64,000 bases of DNA from Archangium violaceum (GCF_016859125.1 NZ_CP069338.1:7131501-7195500), one strand, 5' to 3'. Shown: positions 6,410-14,706, numbered from the stretch's first letter. Numbers and translations: made by a program. Notes: generated by a model not told the origin, from the letters alone.

Positions 6410-7513
6410 TCAGACTCCGACGAACAGGGCGATCAGCACTCCCACCGCCGTCAGGCCGATGACGCCCAGCACCACCAGCGGGATGAGGCGCTTCACGTCC
6501 TTCTCCGGAGCCTCATCCACCAACTCGTCGCGGCGGCTGGACCTCGGGGACGCTTCCATCATGGGCGGCTCCGCGGGAGGCTCCTCGGCGGGTGCTTCCG
6601 GCTCCTCCGGTGGCTCCGCGGCGGGCTCCTCGGCGGGTGCTTCCGGCTCCTCCTGGGCCTCGGCTTGAACGGGCTCCGGGGGCTTCTCGGTGGAGGTGGC
6701 GGAGCGCTTCGTCGAGGACGTGCGCTCGCGCACGGCCGACAGCGGGCTCGTCGTGTTGCCCTCGCCGCTCGTGGCCGAGGCCACCTCCGCGGCCAGGACC
6801 TCGGCCTGCTCCTCGGGCGCCTCGGATGGGCAGACGTAGACGAAGCGGACTCCGCCCACCTCCAGCTCGTCACCGTCCCGGAGCATCTTGCGCGACACCC
6901 GCTTGCGGTTGAGCTTGATGCCGTTGCGGCTGCCCAGGTCCTCCACGTGCGTGCCGGACCAGTCGCGCCGCACCTTCACGTGCCGGCGGGAGATGAGATC
7001 GTCCTGGAACACCACGTCCGCTGACTCGTCGCGGCCGATGACGAATTCCTGGGCGTCGTTGATCTCCAGGCGCTCGCCCTCGCGCGGGCCGTTCATCACC
7101 CGGAGGTAGCGCTCCTCGCTACCGGACAGGCCCCGCATCACGTCCTTCACCATGTTGCGGGCGACGAAGGACGTCTTCTGCGAGTCCACGTCGTGGGGCA
7201 GGTCCGCCACCTTGTCGAAGCGGATGTCGAACTGGGCGATGACGATCATGTCACCATTGCGCAGCAGCCGCTTCTCTCCCTTGGGCAGGGGCTTGCCGTT
7301 CACCTGGGTGCCGTAGGCGCTGCCCAGATCCTCCAGGAAGAAGAGGTTGCCCTCCTGGGTGATGCGGGCGTGGCTGCGCGACACGGCCTGCTGCGCCAAC
7401 ACCACCTGGCAGCCCTTGTCGCGGCCCAGGGTGATGATGGACTCGTCGAGGACGAACTCGGTGGCTTTCGCACCGGCCGTACTGCTCTCTTTGACCGTAA
7501 GCCTGACGCTCAT
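6410..7513 (-). CDS. Tandem FHA-domain, tail-anchored membrane protein
   Basis: The 367-aa protein contains two FHA domains that bind phosphothreonine peptides. The first (~20-98) has G30-R31, S45-x-x-H48 and a G-S-x-x-G-T/N loop; the second (~150-226) has G160-R161, S175-x-x-H178 and G-S-R-N-G. A low-complexity Glu/Pro/Ala linker (about 235-335, with a repeated A-P-A-E-E-P unit) follows, then one TM helix at about 342-366 that ends the protein. The cytosolic FHA pair is thus tethered to the inner membrane by a C-terminal anchor. T3SS SctD proteins also carry FHA folds, but their topology differs, so this is not SctD. It is likely a phospho-dependent adaptor for Ser/Thr kinases, possibly linked to the adjacent T3SS. 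It is followed by the TPR lipoprotein gene upstream on the same strand (30 bp gap). Confidence 0.85.
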   Translation of the reverse strand: MSVRLTVKESSTAGAKATEFVLDESIITLGRDKGCQVVLAQQAVSRSHARITQEGNLFFLEDLGSAYGTQVNGKPLPKGEKRLLRNGDMIVIAQFDIRFDKVADLPHDVDSQKTSFVARNMVKDVMRGLSGSEERYLRVMNGPREGERLEINDAQEFVIGRDESADVVFQDDLISRRHVKVRRDWSGTHVEDLGSRNGIKLNRKRVSRKMLRDGDELEVGGVRFVYVCPSEAPEEQAEVLAAEVASATSGEGNTTSPLSAVRERTSSTKRSATSTEKPPEPVQAEAQEEPEAPAEEPAAEPPEEPEAPAEEPPAEPPMMEASPRSSRRDELVDEAPEKDVKRLIPLVVLGVIGLTAVGVLIALFVGV

Positions 7514-7543
7514 CGCGATGGCGGGGGTGTTCGTGGGCGGGCG

Positions 7544-8599
7544 CTAGTACGACTGCGCGCTGAGGAACTTCTCGCACGTCTCTATCTCGGAGGGAAAGTC
7601 CTCCACCGAGCCGTACTTGAGGAAGTTCTTGCAGGCGATCTCCGCGGACTGGCGCTTCTGGCCTTCCGAGTAGAGCTGGAACAGGCCGTAGTGGCAGGGG
7701 GCGTACTTGCCGTCCAGCTTGAGGCAGGCCTTGTAGGTCCGCTCCTCCTCGGACAGCAGCCCCTGCTCCTTGTACTTGCGCGCCAGCTCGAAGAGGGCGG
7801 GAGGCGTGTTCTCCGCCCTCTGCGTGTCGCGGAACTCCTTGAGGGCCGAGTCCGTGAGGGCCGCCTTGCGCTGGGCGATGCTCAGGTTGTTGAGGCACTG
7901 CGGGTGATCATTCTGGAGGGCCACGCAGCTGCCAAAGGCCTGCCGGGCGTCCTCGAAGCGGCTGAGCTCCATCAGCACCGCGCCCAGGTCGTTCCACCAC
8001 TCCGGGTTGAGGTTGGGGGCGAGCTGGACGCACTTCGTCATCTCCTGCGCGGCCTCTTCCTTGAGGCCCTGCTGGTATTTGACGATGCCCAGATCGTGGT
8101 GGACCTGGGCGTTGTTGGGATCAATCACCAGCAGGGTGAGGAACTCCTTCTCTGCCTTGTCCAGCTTCTTCATGTTGATGAAGGTGAGCCCCAGGTTGTA
8201 CCGGGCCTCGACGTAGTCCGGGTTCACCTTCAGCGCGCGCTGGAAGCTGTCGTGCGCCTTCCCGAGGGCACCCTCGTCCAGGTAGATCTTGCCGAGGCTC
8301 GCGTAGGCGGTCGCCTGGTCCTGGTTGAAGCGGATGGCCTTGATGAAGAACTCCTTGGCCTGCTTCCTGTTGTCCATGCACATGGCGATGAGGCCCTTGT
8401 TGGACCACAGGTCCGCGTACTGGGGTGCGAACTCGAGCCCCAGGTCACAGTACACCTCGGCCTGCTTGCAGTTGCCCCGGGCCAGCTCCTGGGTACACAG
8501 CTCGTTGTTGACCAGGGCCCGGTCGGAGGGCGGCGGGGTGTTGATGCAGCCGGAGGCCAGGAGCAGGGGGACGACGAGCGCGGAGCGGAGGGAAGGCAT
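7544..8599 (-). CDS. TPR-repeat lipoprotein
   Basis: This 351-aa lipoprotein has a signal ending L-L-A-S-G-C18. From about residue 35 to 250 it is built of consecutive TPR repeats (examples: A-Y-A-S-L-G-K-I-Y-L-D-E-G near 114 and A-R-Y-N-L-G-L-T-F near 147), with more helical pairs to the end. The protein is expected to be anchored to the inner leaflet of the outer membrane as an assembly scaffold or pilotin-like factor. It precedes the FHA gene in the same direction with a 30-bp gap, suggesting an operon. Tgl, a myxobacterial TPR lipoprotein needed for pilus secretin assembly, is shorter; I do not claim identity. A T3SS or other envelope-machine role is possible from location but not shown. 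Confidence 0.8.
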   Translation of the reverse strand: MPSLRSALVVPLLLASGCINTPPPSDRALVNNELCTQELARGNCKQAEVYCDLGLEFAPQYADLWSNKGLIAMCMDNRKQAKEFFIKAIRFNQDQATAYASLGKIYLDEGALGKAHDSFQRALKVNPDYVEARYNLGLTFINMKKLDKAEKEFLTLLVIDPNNAQVHHDLGIVKYQQGLKEEAAQEMTKCVQLAPNLNPEWWNDLGAVLMELSRFEDARQAFGSCVALQNDHPQCLNNLSIAQRKAALTDSALKEFRDTQRAENTPPALFELARKYKEQGLLSEEERTYKACLKLDGKYAPCHYGLFQLYSEGQKRQSAEIACKNFLKYGSVEDFPSEIETCEKFLSAQSY

Positions 8600-8711
8600 G
8601 ATCGGCGGGAGTGTAGGAGAAGCCCCCTACCCGGATCAACGTCCCCGGAAGGCGGGAATCCTTGCGGTTTCGGTGGTTTAGCCGCCGCCAGGGGACGCTA
8701 GAGTCCGCGCC

Positions 8712-9227
8712 ATGCGCTCGTTCTTCTACGCTCTTGGCCTCTCGGTGGCCCTCTTCGTGGCCGCTCCCGCCCATGCCCAGTTCGCCAACCGAAGCCTGGG
8801 CCTGTCGCTGGGCTACATGAACTTCAACAACACGGCCAGCCTCAACAACACCGTGTTCCTCGGGCTCGACGCCAGCCTCTACATCGAGAGTGGCTTCGAG
8901 GTCGTCTCGCTGACGAAGATCGCCTTCCCGTACGATCCCATCAGCGAGCAGCGCGTGGTGGGCCTGGCTCCGTCACTGGGCATCCGCTACCTCATCTTCG
9001 AGGAGAACATCCGTCCCTATATCGGCGCGGACCTGAGCTACCTGCACGTCTTCAAGCCGCAGGGGGACTCGAACTTCTTCGGTGTGGGGCCCAACGCCGG
9101 CATCGAGTTCTTCGTGTCGGACTCCATCAGCCTGGGCGCGCGGGCGCAGTTCAACGCCTACCTGTCCCTGACGGAGCGGGTGCAGACGTCGCTCATCCTG
9201 TCCGCGGGCACGTCCGTCTACTTCTAG
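8712..9227 (+). CDS. Small outer-membrane beta-barrel protein
   Basis: This 171-aa protein has a Sec signal peptide (cleavage after A-H-A-Q or A-P-A-H-A, about residue 22). The mature part is made of alternating hydrophobic/polar strands and ends in the aromatic residue F (S-V-Y-F), as outer-membrane barrels do. Features such as G-I-R-Y-L-I-F-E-E-N-I-R-P-Y-I-G-A-D-L match the OmpW/OmpA-type eight-strand barrel superfamily. The cargo is unknown. It is convergent with the RDD gene, and the two stop codons overlap by 4 bp (shared CTAG). It is divergent from the TPR lipoprotein gene, with 112 bp between starts that must hold both promoters. The ATG at 8712 is the only reasonable start before the signal. 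Confidence 0.7.
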   Translation: MRSFFYALGLSVALFVAAPAHAQFANRSLGLSLGYMNFNNTASLNNTVFLGLDASLYIESGFEVVSLTKIAFPYDPISEQRVVGLAPSLGIRYLIFEENIRPYIGADLSYLHVFKPQGDSNFFGVGPNAGIEFFVSDSISLGARAQFNAYLSLTERVQTSLILSAGTSVYF

Positions 9228-10021
9228 GCCACCGCGCGAGCCCCGGTCCCCATCCGCGAGCCGGGGGCGGGAATGAGGGCCGCGGCCACCAGCAGCGTCC
9301 ACTTCTCGTCCGAGAGGTGGGCCGGCTTCTCCATGGCCAGCAGCTCCTGGAGCCTCGTGCCGAGCGCGGAGAAGAGGCGCAGGCGGGCCTCCATCCGCAG
9401 CTCCTCGCGCCGGAGGGCGGCGGAGAGCACCACCTCGCGCGCCTCGGCGCTCAGCCGCTTCACCCGCGAGACGAAGAGGGGATCCGCCAACAGCCCCTCT
9501 CCGGCCGCCGCCCCGATGGCCGAGGGCGCCTTGAGGCGGCGCTCGCGCACGACGATGGTGCCGGCGAGCATGTCTCCCAGCCGCTGGTGCGAGCCGGACA
9601 GCAGCGCCGTCACCCCGCCCACCAGATAGAGGAAGGGGAGACGGTCCACCGGCCGCGCCAGGTTGCGCAGCGCCGCGTGGTAGAAGCCGATGCGCACCCC
9701 GCTGCGCTGGATGACGCGCAGGCCCATGACGCGCTTGCCCACCGTCTGTCCGCTCCAGGCCGTCTCCAGGGCGATGCCGTAGCCCCAGTCCACCAGGAAG
9801 TAGATGACGAACCCCAGGGCGCTGGCGAAGCCGGGGAAGAGCCCCATCGTCATGGCGAGTCCCATGAGGACCACGCTCGTGCCCACCACGACGATGAGCG
9901 TGTCCAGCAGCCACGCCAGGAAGCGCGAGTAGATGCCCGCCAGCGTGAAGCGGAACTCCACGTACTCGGGCGTGAGCACGGTGTGGGTCCCGTCGAGGAG
10001 GGTGTCAGGCGTGTCCGTCAC
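9224..10021 (-). CDS. RDD-family membrane protein
   Basis: The 265-aa protein has the RDD domain in residues ~25-160: F-L-A-W-L-L-D at about 33-39 carries the defining Arg/Asp positions of the first helix, and Q-T-V-G-K-R-V-M-G-L-R-V and G-D-M-L-A-G-T-I-V-V close the family pattern. Three TM segments are predicted; a charged, Ala/Arg-rich cytosolic tail follows. RDD genes commonly sit with SpoIIM-like, MoxR, DUF58 and DUF4129 genes, and these occur at 17-25 kb in this window, so RDD is probably the left end of one ancestral cluster now interrupted by inserted DNA. The start is a GTG at 10019-10021. The biochemical role is not established; transport or stress adaptation has been proposed for the family. 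Confidence 0.85.
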   Translation of the reverse strand: MTDTPDTLLDGTHTVLTPEYVEFRFTLAGIYSRFLAWLLDTLIVVVGTSVVLMGLAMTMGLFPGFASALGFVIYFLVDWGYGIALETAWSGQTVGKRVMGLRVIQRSGVRIGFYHAALRNLARPVDRLPFLYLVGGVTALLSGSHQRLGDMLAGTIVVRERRLKAPSAIGAAAGEGLLADPLFVSRVKRLSAEAREVVLSAALRREELRMEARLRLFSALGTRLQELLAMEKPAHLSDEKWTLLVAAALIPAPGSRMGTGARAVA

Positions 10022-10178
10022 GGCTCCAGTCTAGGCCAGAGTCACGCCGCGTGCCTTTTGGTTGGCGTGTGTCTCTGAGAATATTCCCGGTGGTGCTCCC
10101 TCCCGAGCGCCATGCTCTGAGAGGCTGAATGCGCTGGGCGATTTCGCCCGCTGTCATCTCCAGGGAGGGGGAATCCTC

Positions 10179-10273
10179 ATGTGTCGTGGTGCTCGCAGTC
10201 TTGCCGCCGCATTGGTGGTGTTCGTCGCTGGCTCCGCTTCCGCCGTGGAATTGAACTATCGATGGAAGAAGGG
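10179..10273 (+). pseudogene. Truncated N-terminus of a secreted protein
   Basis: A GGGAGGGGG Shine-Dalgarno at 10163-10171 precedes ATG 10179, which opens a clean signal peptide (L-A-A-A-L-V-V-F-V-A-G-S-A-S-A). It is followed by V-E-L-N-Y-R-W-K-K-G, after which the frame becomes Arg-rich and ends at 10316. At about 10270 the sequence changes to DNA that encodes an MFS-like segment on the other strand. The start looks genuine and the rest is missing, so this is a gene cut by a rearrangement with its breakpoint near 10270. Its original function is unknown. Confidence 0.55.
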
Positions 10274-10422
10274 GGCAGGTAGAGCGCGAGGAAGAAGCCG
10301 CCGAAGAAGTACATGAGGGCCTCCGCCTGCAACACCGGGCGGATGAGCGGATGGGCCAGACAGGCACGAAACCCCTCCGCGACATCCGCCAGCAGGCCCG
10401 GGGAGGACGCGGGGGCGGGTGG
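10270..10422 (-). pseudogene. Fragment of an MFS transporter
   Basis: About 50 residues on the minus strand read A-D-V-A-E-G-F-R-A-C-L-A-H-P-L-I-R-P, followed by L-M-Y-F-F-G-G-F-F-L-A-L-Y-L-P. This matches the central loop and following TM helix of MFS exporters of the EntS/MFS_3 type. No start, no other TM segments and no reading frame continuity exist on either side. It joins the truncated signal-peptide ORF at about 10270 and the LysR gene region at 10458, and marks a recombination scar. Confidence 0.5.
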
Positions 10423-10457
10423 AGTTGATGGCCGACCGCCGCCCCGGTGTCTCCCTT

Positions 10458-11372
10458 TCAGGACGCCGTCCTCATGGAAAAGGGATTCCGAACATGCTCC
10501 GCCAGGTACTCGATCAACGCGGACACCGGGGGTGGAAGGCCCCGACGGCTGGTGAAGACGAGGTGGATCATTCCCTCCTGGGTGTGCCAGTCCGGAAACA
10601 CCCGGACGAGCTGGCCGGAGCGCAGGGCGGGGCCGCAGAGAGCTTCGGGCAACAGGGCGACCCCCAGCCCGGCGATCGCCGCTCCCAGGACGGCCTGGCA
10701 ATCCCCACACGACAGGCGGGGCATGTGGTGGAGGGTGAAGGTCCGCTGCTCGGGTCCAAGGAGCGCCCAGGTGTCCTGCCCTTCCCGTTCGTTGATGCTC
10801 AGGGTGGGGACCGACGCCAGTTGCTCCACGCTCCGCTCATCGCCGAGGCGGTCGGCCCATGCCGGAGCCGCGACGAGGATGCAGTTGCTCTGGGTGAGCT
10901 TGCGCACGGTGAATGACGCGTCGATGTCGAGCGAGGGGCTCACGCGCAGCGCGAGGTCGATGCGCTCGGCGATGAGATCGACCCGCCGGTTGGTGGCCAC
11001 CACCTGCAGGTTCACCCGGGGGTGGCGCTCCATGAAGCGGACGAGATGGCATCCCAGGGAATCCATCATGCCCTGGGGACAGTTGAACCGGACCGTTCCA
11101 TGCGGCTCGCCCTGGGTGGCGGCCACCACGGCCTCGGCCCGGTTCACCTCCGCCATCACGCTCTGGCAGTGGTCGTAGAAGGCCTGCCCGACGTCGGTGA
11201 CGCGGAAGCGGCGCGAGGAGCGTTCGATCAGCCGGACCCCGAGGCGCTCCTCGAGCCGTGCCACCCGGCGGCTGAGCTTCGATTTGGACTGCCGCAGCAC
11301 CCGTCCCGCCGGCGCGAAGCCTCCGTTCGCGACGACCTCGGTGAAGAAGAACATGTCATTCAAGTCCCTCAT
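10458..11372 (-). CDS. LysR-family transcriptional regulator
   Basis: This 304-aa regulator has an N-terminal winged helix-turn-helix (residues 1-60: [13 protein letters not shown], then [20 protein letters not shown]) and a periplasmic-binding-protein-like effector domain (about 90-295). The motif order and length are typical of the family, close to regulators of the DsdC/AaeR-like group that act on small aromatic or aldehyde compounds, though the inducer cannot be read from sequence. I placed the start at the ATG at 11372; the reading frame stays open for another 110 codons into the divergent gene but that part is shadow. It is divergent from the SDR gene, with 127 bp between, the classic layout for LysR control of its neighbour. 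Confidence 0.9.
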   Translation of the reverse strand: MRDLNDMFFFTEVVANGGFAPAGRVLRQSKSKLSRRVARLEERLGVRLIERSSRRFRVTDVGQAFYDHCQSVMAEVNRAEAVVAATQGEPHGTVRFNCPQGMMDSLGCHLVRFMERHPRVNLQVVATNRRVDLIAERIDLALRVSPSLDIDASFTVRKLTQSNCILVAAPAWADRLGDERSVEQLASVPTLSINEREGQDTWALLGPEQRTFTLHHMPRLSCGDCQAVLGAAIAGLGVALLPEALCGPALRSGQLVRVFPDWHTQEGMIHLVFTSRRGLPPPVSALIEYLAEHVRNPFSMRTAS

Positions 11373-11386
11373 CGAGCCCTCATCGT

Positions 11387-11403
11387 TGCGTTTCCAGAAC
11401 GCA
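11387..11403. promoter_or_regulatory. Candidate LysR operator
   Basis: TGCGTT and AACGCA form a perfect 6-bp inverted repeat with a 5-base spacer, 15 bp upstream of the LysR start in the LysR/SDR divergent region. It fits an autoregulatory site for a LysR dimer; the exact T-N11-A spacing is not met. Confidence 0.4.
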
Positions 11404-11499
11404 GGTTCCCATGAAATCCACCTTTCGAGCCAATCGTTCCAAATTAGATCCCTCTCGTTGGCGATGCACTTCCTCCGCCGACGACAGGGAGACACGACG

Positions 11500-12252
11500 A
11501 TGAGCAACAAGCTGCAGGGCAAGGTGGCCGTGGTGACGGGGGGGAATTCGGGAATTGGCCTCGCCACGGCGAAGCGTTTCGCCGCCGAGGGCGCCAGGGT
11601 CTTCATCACCGGCCGTCGGCAGGCGGAGCTGGACGCCGCGGTGAAGGCGATCGGTCCCCAGGCCACGGGGGTCCAGGGCGACGTGTCCAAACTGGCCGAC
11701 ATCGACCGGCTCTATGAGGTGGTGAGACAGAAGGCGGACTCCCTGGACATCGTCTTCGCCAATGCGGGCACGGCGGGGTTCGCCGCCCTGGGCTCCATCA
11801 CGGAGGCGCACTTCGACGACGTCTTCAACACCAACGTCAAGGGCGTCCTGTTCACGGTACAGAAGGCCCTGCCCCTGCTGCGCGAGGGGGCCTCCATCAT
11901 CATCAACGGCTCGACGACGAGCGCCATGGCCACTCCGGCGTTCAGCGTCTACAGCGCGACCAAGGCCGCCTTGCGCAGCTTCGCCCGCAACTGGATCCTC
12001 GATCTGAAGGGTCGCCCCATCCGCGTCAACGTCCTCAGCCCGGGCACCACCCGGACGCCCGGCCTCCACACCCTCGCCGGGGGCGAGGAGCTCGCGCAGG
12101 CGACGTACGAGCAGTTCGCCGCCAACATCCCCATGGGCCGGATGGCGGACCCCGACGAGATCGCCAAGGTGGCGGTGTTCCTCGCCTCGGATGACAGCAG
12201 CTACGTCAACGGAATCGAGCTCTTCGTCGACGGCGGCATGGCCCAGGTCTGA
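11500..12252 (+). CDS. Short-chain dehydrogenase/reductase
   Basis: This 250-aa classical SDR has a nucleotide-binding [10 protein letters not shown] (residues 14-23, T-G-x-x-x-G-x-G), N-A-G near 87-89, an active-site Ser at about 139-140, and Y-S-A-T-K (Tyr152, Lys156). It contains the S-P-G-T-T-R-T-P loop and ends [14 protein letters not shown]. It is an NAD(P)H-dependent oxidoreductase of broad type; substrate unknown. Divergent to the LysR gene, which probably controls it. The start at 11500 follows GACAGGGAGACACGACG, which has a GGGAG Shine-Dalgarno. The pair looks like a mobile two-gene cassette because decayed gene pieces flank it on both sides. Confidence 0.92.
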   Translation: MSNKLQGKVAVVTGGNSGIGLATAKRFAAEGARVFITGRRQAELDAAVKAIGPQATGVQGDVSKLADIDRLYEVVRQKADSLDIVFANAGTAGFAALGSITEAHFDDVFNTNVKGVLFTVQKALPLLREGASIIINGSTTSAMATPAFSVYSATKAALRSFARNWILDLKGRPIRVNVLSPGTTRTPGLHTLAGGEELAQATYEQFAANIPMGRMADPDEIAKVAVFLASDDSSYVNGIELFVDGGMAQV

Positions 12253-12274
12253 GCCATGCCGTGTCCCCGGGGGC

Positions 12275-12500
12275 TCAGGCGCGCTCGACGCGCACACGCG
12301 CGGGCAGGCCGTTGAGGCTCACTTCCTCATCGGAGGGGCGCTCATCGCCGCGAGCGTGGTGAGCACCTCGTACAGGGTGAAGTACGCGTCCTGCTTGCCC
12401 TGCTCCAGGCCGGGGGCCCGGAAGCGGTCACGGCTGCGGCGCAGGTACCAGTTGGACAGGGCGTTCACCAGGGCCACCATGCGCTGGGCGGCTCCCTCGA
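12275..12500 (-). pseudogene. Remnant of isoleucyl-tRNA synthetase gene
   Basis: Two minus-strand frames each encode a piece of IleRS. About 12337-12500 reads L-V-N-A-L-S-N-W-Y-L-R-R-S-R-D-R-F and then Y-F-T-L-Y-E-V-L-T-T-L, the anticodon-binding domain signature. About 12275-12340 in another frame reads E-E-V-S-L-N-G-L-P-A-R-V-R-V-E-R-A-stop, the usual C-terminus. The large segment between them is deleted, leaving a frameshift junction. A full ileS must exist elsewhere. The piece shows that the LysR/SDR cassette lies in a scar of deleted or duplicated DNA. Confidence 0.55.
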
Positions 12501-12904
12501 GCGGAGGCGGAGCCGGGGCTGGAGGAGGAGAGCCCGGCCCTGGCTGCGACGGTGGCGTCCACGAAGGCGCGCACGCCAGAGCCGGATGAAATCCCGGGGC
12601 AGTTCGCTGCCGCCGCTTTTCGTCACCGCAGCGGGATTGCGTTCGAAGAACCAGGTCCGGCCAACTCCGACTCGCAATCCACGGCAGGGCGATGAACCAG
12701 AGCGGATTGAAGATCTGAATCAGGATGAGCGTCTGCTGATCAATAAACCCTGGACCAGTCCTCGGGTGGCATGGGCGGCATGAAGACCCACTCGCGCTTC
12801 TCGCTCCAGCGGTTGTAGTCAGGCCGTCCGCGCAGCGCGCCTGGAGTCACTCCGAGGCGTGGTGCCGAGCGAAGAGCCAGCCCACGCCCGGGGGTCCACC
12901 TGCT
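12501..12904. other. Gene-free debris
   Basis: No ORF with normal codon use covers this 404-bp stretch, and its base composition drops around 12590-12760 compared with the surroundings. A short minus-strand run (L-I-L-I-Q-I-F-N-P-L-W-F-I-A-L-P-W-I) near 12680-12740 looks like a transporter TM helix, and another (Y-N-R-W-S-E-K-R-E-W-V-F-M-P-P-M-P) near 12770-12825 has a protein-like composition; neither has a start or continuity. I interpret it as decayed genes, with low certainty. Confidence 0.4.
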
Positions 12905-13606
12905 TCAGCCTCCCTTGAACTGGGCCGCTCCGTCGTGGGTTGCGTCGGGCGTCACCGCGGGGAGGGTGTCCTCGAGCGTCTGGCCGTCCGAGGCCGTCAC
13001 CCGCACCTTGATGGAGCCCGTGCCCATGCCCTTGGGCTCGACGAAGTAGTTGTAGTCCTCGCGGTTGACCTGGGTCCAGGCGCCGTTCTTCCAGTACTCG
13101 AGCTTCGTCACGGGCAGGCGGTGGTTGCGCACCTGGATGGCGGTCCACCACTGCGAGCTGCCGTCCTTGTAATGGTAGCGGATGGGGCCCTGCACGTCGC
13201 AGGTCACCATGCGCCAGCGCACCTTCACGCGGCCGTCGATGGGGTTGGCGATCTTCGCGAAGGCCTCGCGGCTGAGGTCCAGGTGGCCCCTGTCGGGGCA
13301 GTCCGGGCACGAGTCCACGATGCGCACGCGCAGGTTGCCCTTGGGACCCTCGATCTCCACGCACGCACCGCACACCGCGCTGCCCTCGTACTGGCCCTTG
13401 TTGATCGCCGCCACGTCCAGGTTCTGGGGGCTGGGATCGAAGCTGCAGTTGCCCGCGCCCGTCGCGTCGTAGAAGGTGATGATTCCGTCCTGGTACTCGC
13501 CGAGCGCGCGCAGGGCCTCACCAGAATCCGTGGGGCCACAAGCGGCCAGCAACGGGAGCAGGGCCGCCGCGAGCCATCGGGAAGAAGCGGGCTTCTGGAT
13601 GCGCAT
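12905..13606 (-). CDS. Expansin-like lipoprotein (EXLX family)
   Basis: The 233-aa protein has a lipobox (L-A-A-C23). D1, the six-stranded double-psi barrel (about 38-135), contains T-F-Y-D and the conserved H-L-D-L-S with Asp110, equivalent to the essential Asp of Bacillus EXLX1. D2, the CBM63 carbohydrate-binding domain (about 140-215), contains the surface aromatics W153-W154 and Y185 in the segment S-S-Q-W-W-T-A-I-Q-V-R-N-H. Expansins loosen cellulose or peptidoglycan without hydrolysis. Extra Cys residues (C54, C79, C82, C100, C103, C136) suggest disulfides. The family is patchy in bacteria and often acquired by transfer. A lipid anchor is unusual, since most bacterial expansins are freely secreted. 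Confidence 0.9.
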   Translation of the reverse strand: MRIQKPASSRWLAAALLPLLAACGPTDSGEALRALGEYQDGIITFYDATGAGNCSFDPSPQNLDVAAINKGQYEGSAVCGACVEIEGPKGNLRVRIVDSCPDCPDRGHLDLSREAFAKIANPIDGRVKVRWRMVTCDVQGPIRYHYKDGSSQWWTAIQVRNHRLPVTKLEYWKNGAWTQVNREDYNYFVEPKGMGTGSIKVRVTASDGQTLEDTLPAVTPDATHDGAAQFKGG

Positions 13607-13749
13607 GATCGGATTTCCTCACAGTGCGGAAGGGGCCCGGCAGTGTAGCGCGTTGACGCTTCCGTGGGGCGGTAGCGCCTCCTCTCCTGGGAACCGGGCG
13701 GGTCGCGGAACGGGTCAAGGGCTCGCTCCGCAACCACCGGCAGTGTTAG

Positions 13750-13899
13750 ATGGGGCATTCGACAATGGCCGCGACCCCTATCCCCGGAGTGGAGACTCGC
13801 AGCGACGCGGGGGCTTCGCGAGGCCTCTCGCTCTTCACGCGCCTGTTCCTCCTCATCCTGGCCCGTGCGCTGCCTCCGCTGGTGGGGCTGGGCTGAAAG
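13750..13899 (+). pseudogene. N-terminal membrane anchor cut off by an in-frame TGA
   Basis: ATG 13750 opens a frame of 48 codons with a TM segment (L-F-T-R-L-F-L-L-I-L-A-R-A-L-P-P-L-V-G-L) that ends at TGA 13894-13896. The frame then continues without a break as K-M-M-D-T-N-A-D and the rest of the 13900-14706 product. In related sensor proteins a TM helix directly precedes such a domain, and one base (TGG to TGA, Trp to stop) would join the two. The stop is either a recent mutation, a sequencing error or a recoded codon. Confidence 0.5.
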
Positions 13900-14706
13900 A
13901 TGATGGACACCAACGCGGATGCCCTCCAGGAGCTCGTCCGCCACCTGCACCGCTCCATCGTCGGAGATGTACAGCGGGCCGTTCGGGGTGCGCTGGCTCG
14001 TGTCGAGCAGGAGCTCGCGGGCGTCGGGCAGATCCTCTTCGCACCCGGGTTGGGAGATGACGCCACGCGCTTCGCGCTCGTGGGCTCCCGGGTGGCGGCC
14101 CTGGACAACATCGACTTCGTCACGCTCTACGCCCCGAGCGGCCCGATCGTAACGACCGTGAAGGCGGATGAGGTGCCGGCCCCGGAGCTCGTCTCCCGGT
14201 CCGAAGCGCGCCCGTCGGATGCGGCGGCCATGCGTCAGGAACTGCTGGCCGTGCTCGCCGAGCCGTGGGCGTCCGCGCCGAGGAGGCGGGGCGAGGGAAA
14301 GAAGACGGAGCGCGGGCTCGTACCGCATGCGCTGTCCGTGACGAGCCCCGCGGCGGGTGGGGCTCCCGTGGCAGTGCTGGCCGAGCCGCACCCGTCGGCC
14401 GCGGGGAACACGTTGATGATGTCGCTCGCCGCGTGTGGATTCCAGGCGAGGGTGATCTCCGCCGAGGAGTCGCTGCGGGAGCTCGGCGCGCTGCTCGTCG
14501 TCGCGGAGGGACGCGAGTCGCTCGCGCGGGCGAAGGCCCTGGCCGCTCGTCCGGATTCTCCGCCGGTTCTGCTGTGTGGTCCCTCGGATGACTGGGACCT
14601 GGTGACGGGCGCGCTGGAGGGCGGGTTGTTCGACTTCGTCCCCCTGCCGCTCGAGCCGAACGATCTGATCCGGAAGGTATCGCGTGCTCAGAAGCTCAAG
14701 CGTTAG
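13900..14706 (+). CDS. Sensor-like protein with degenerate receiver-like C-terminus
   Basis: This 268-aa product starts at the first ATG after the in-frame TGA. Residues ~1-90 look like an extracytoplasmic helical/CACHE-type sensing region (I-L-F-A-P-G-L-G-D-D, F-V-T-L-Y-A-P-S-G-P-I-V). Residues ~155-265 resemble a response-regulator receiver fold (A-V-L-A-E-P-H-P, V-L-L-C-G-P, F-V-P-L-P-L-E-P-N-D-L-I-R-K-V), with the acidic pocket and phospho-Asp not obvious. There is no convincing Shine-Dalgarno before 13900, so the authentic start is probably 13750 and this protein would be untethered if the stop is real. It overlaps the start of the next gene by 23 bp, implying translational coupling with the LysM/FecR protein. 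Confidence 0.55.
   Translation: MMDTNADALQELVRHLHRSIVGDVQRAVRGALARVEQELAGVGQILFAPGLGDDATRFALVGSRVAALDNIDFVTLYAPSGPIVTTVKADEVPAPELVSRSEARPSDAAAMRQELLAVLAEPWASAPRRRGEGKKTERGLVPHALSVTSPAAGGAPVAVLAEPHPSAAGNTLMMSLAACGFQARVISAEESLRELGALLVVAEGRESLARAKALAARPDSPPVLLCGPSDDWDLVTGALEGGLFDFVPLPLEPNDLIRKVSRAQKLKR

Noticed and set aside
10062-10316. 84-codon ORF as a real small gene
   Set aside because: Only the part from 10179 has a ribosome site and signal peptide; the end is Arg-rich nonsense after a breakpoint.
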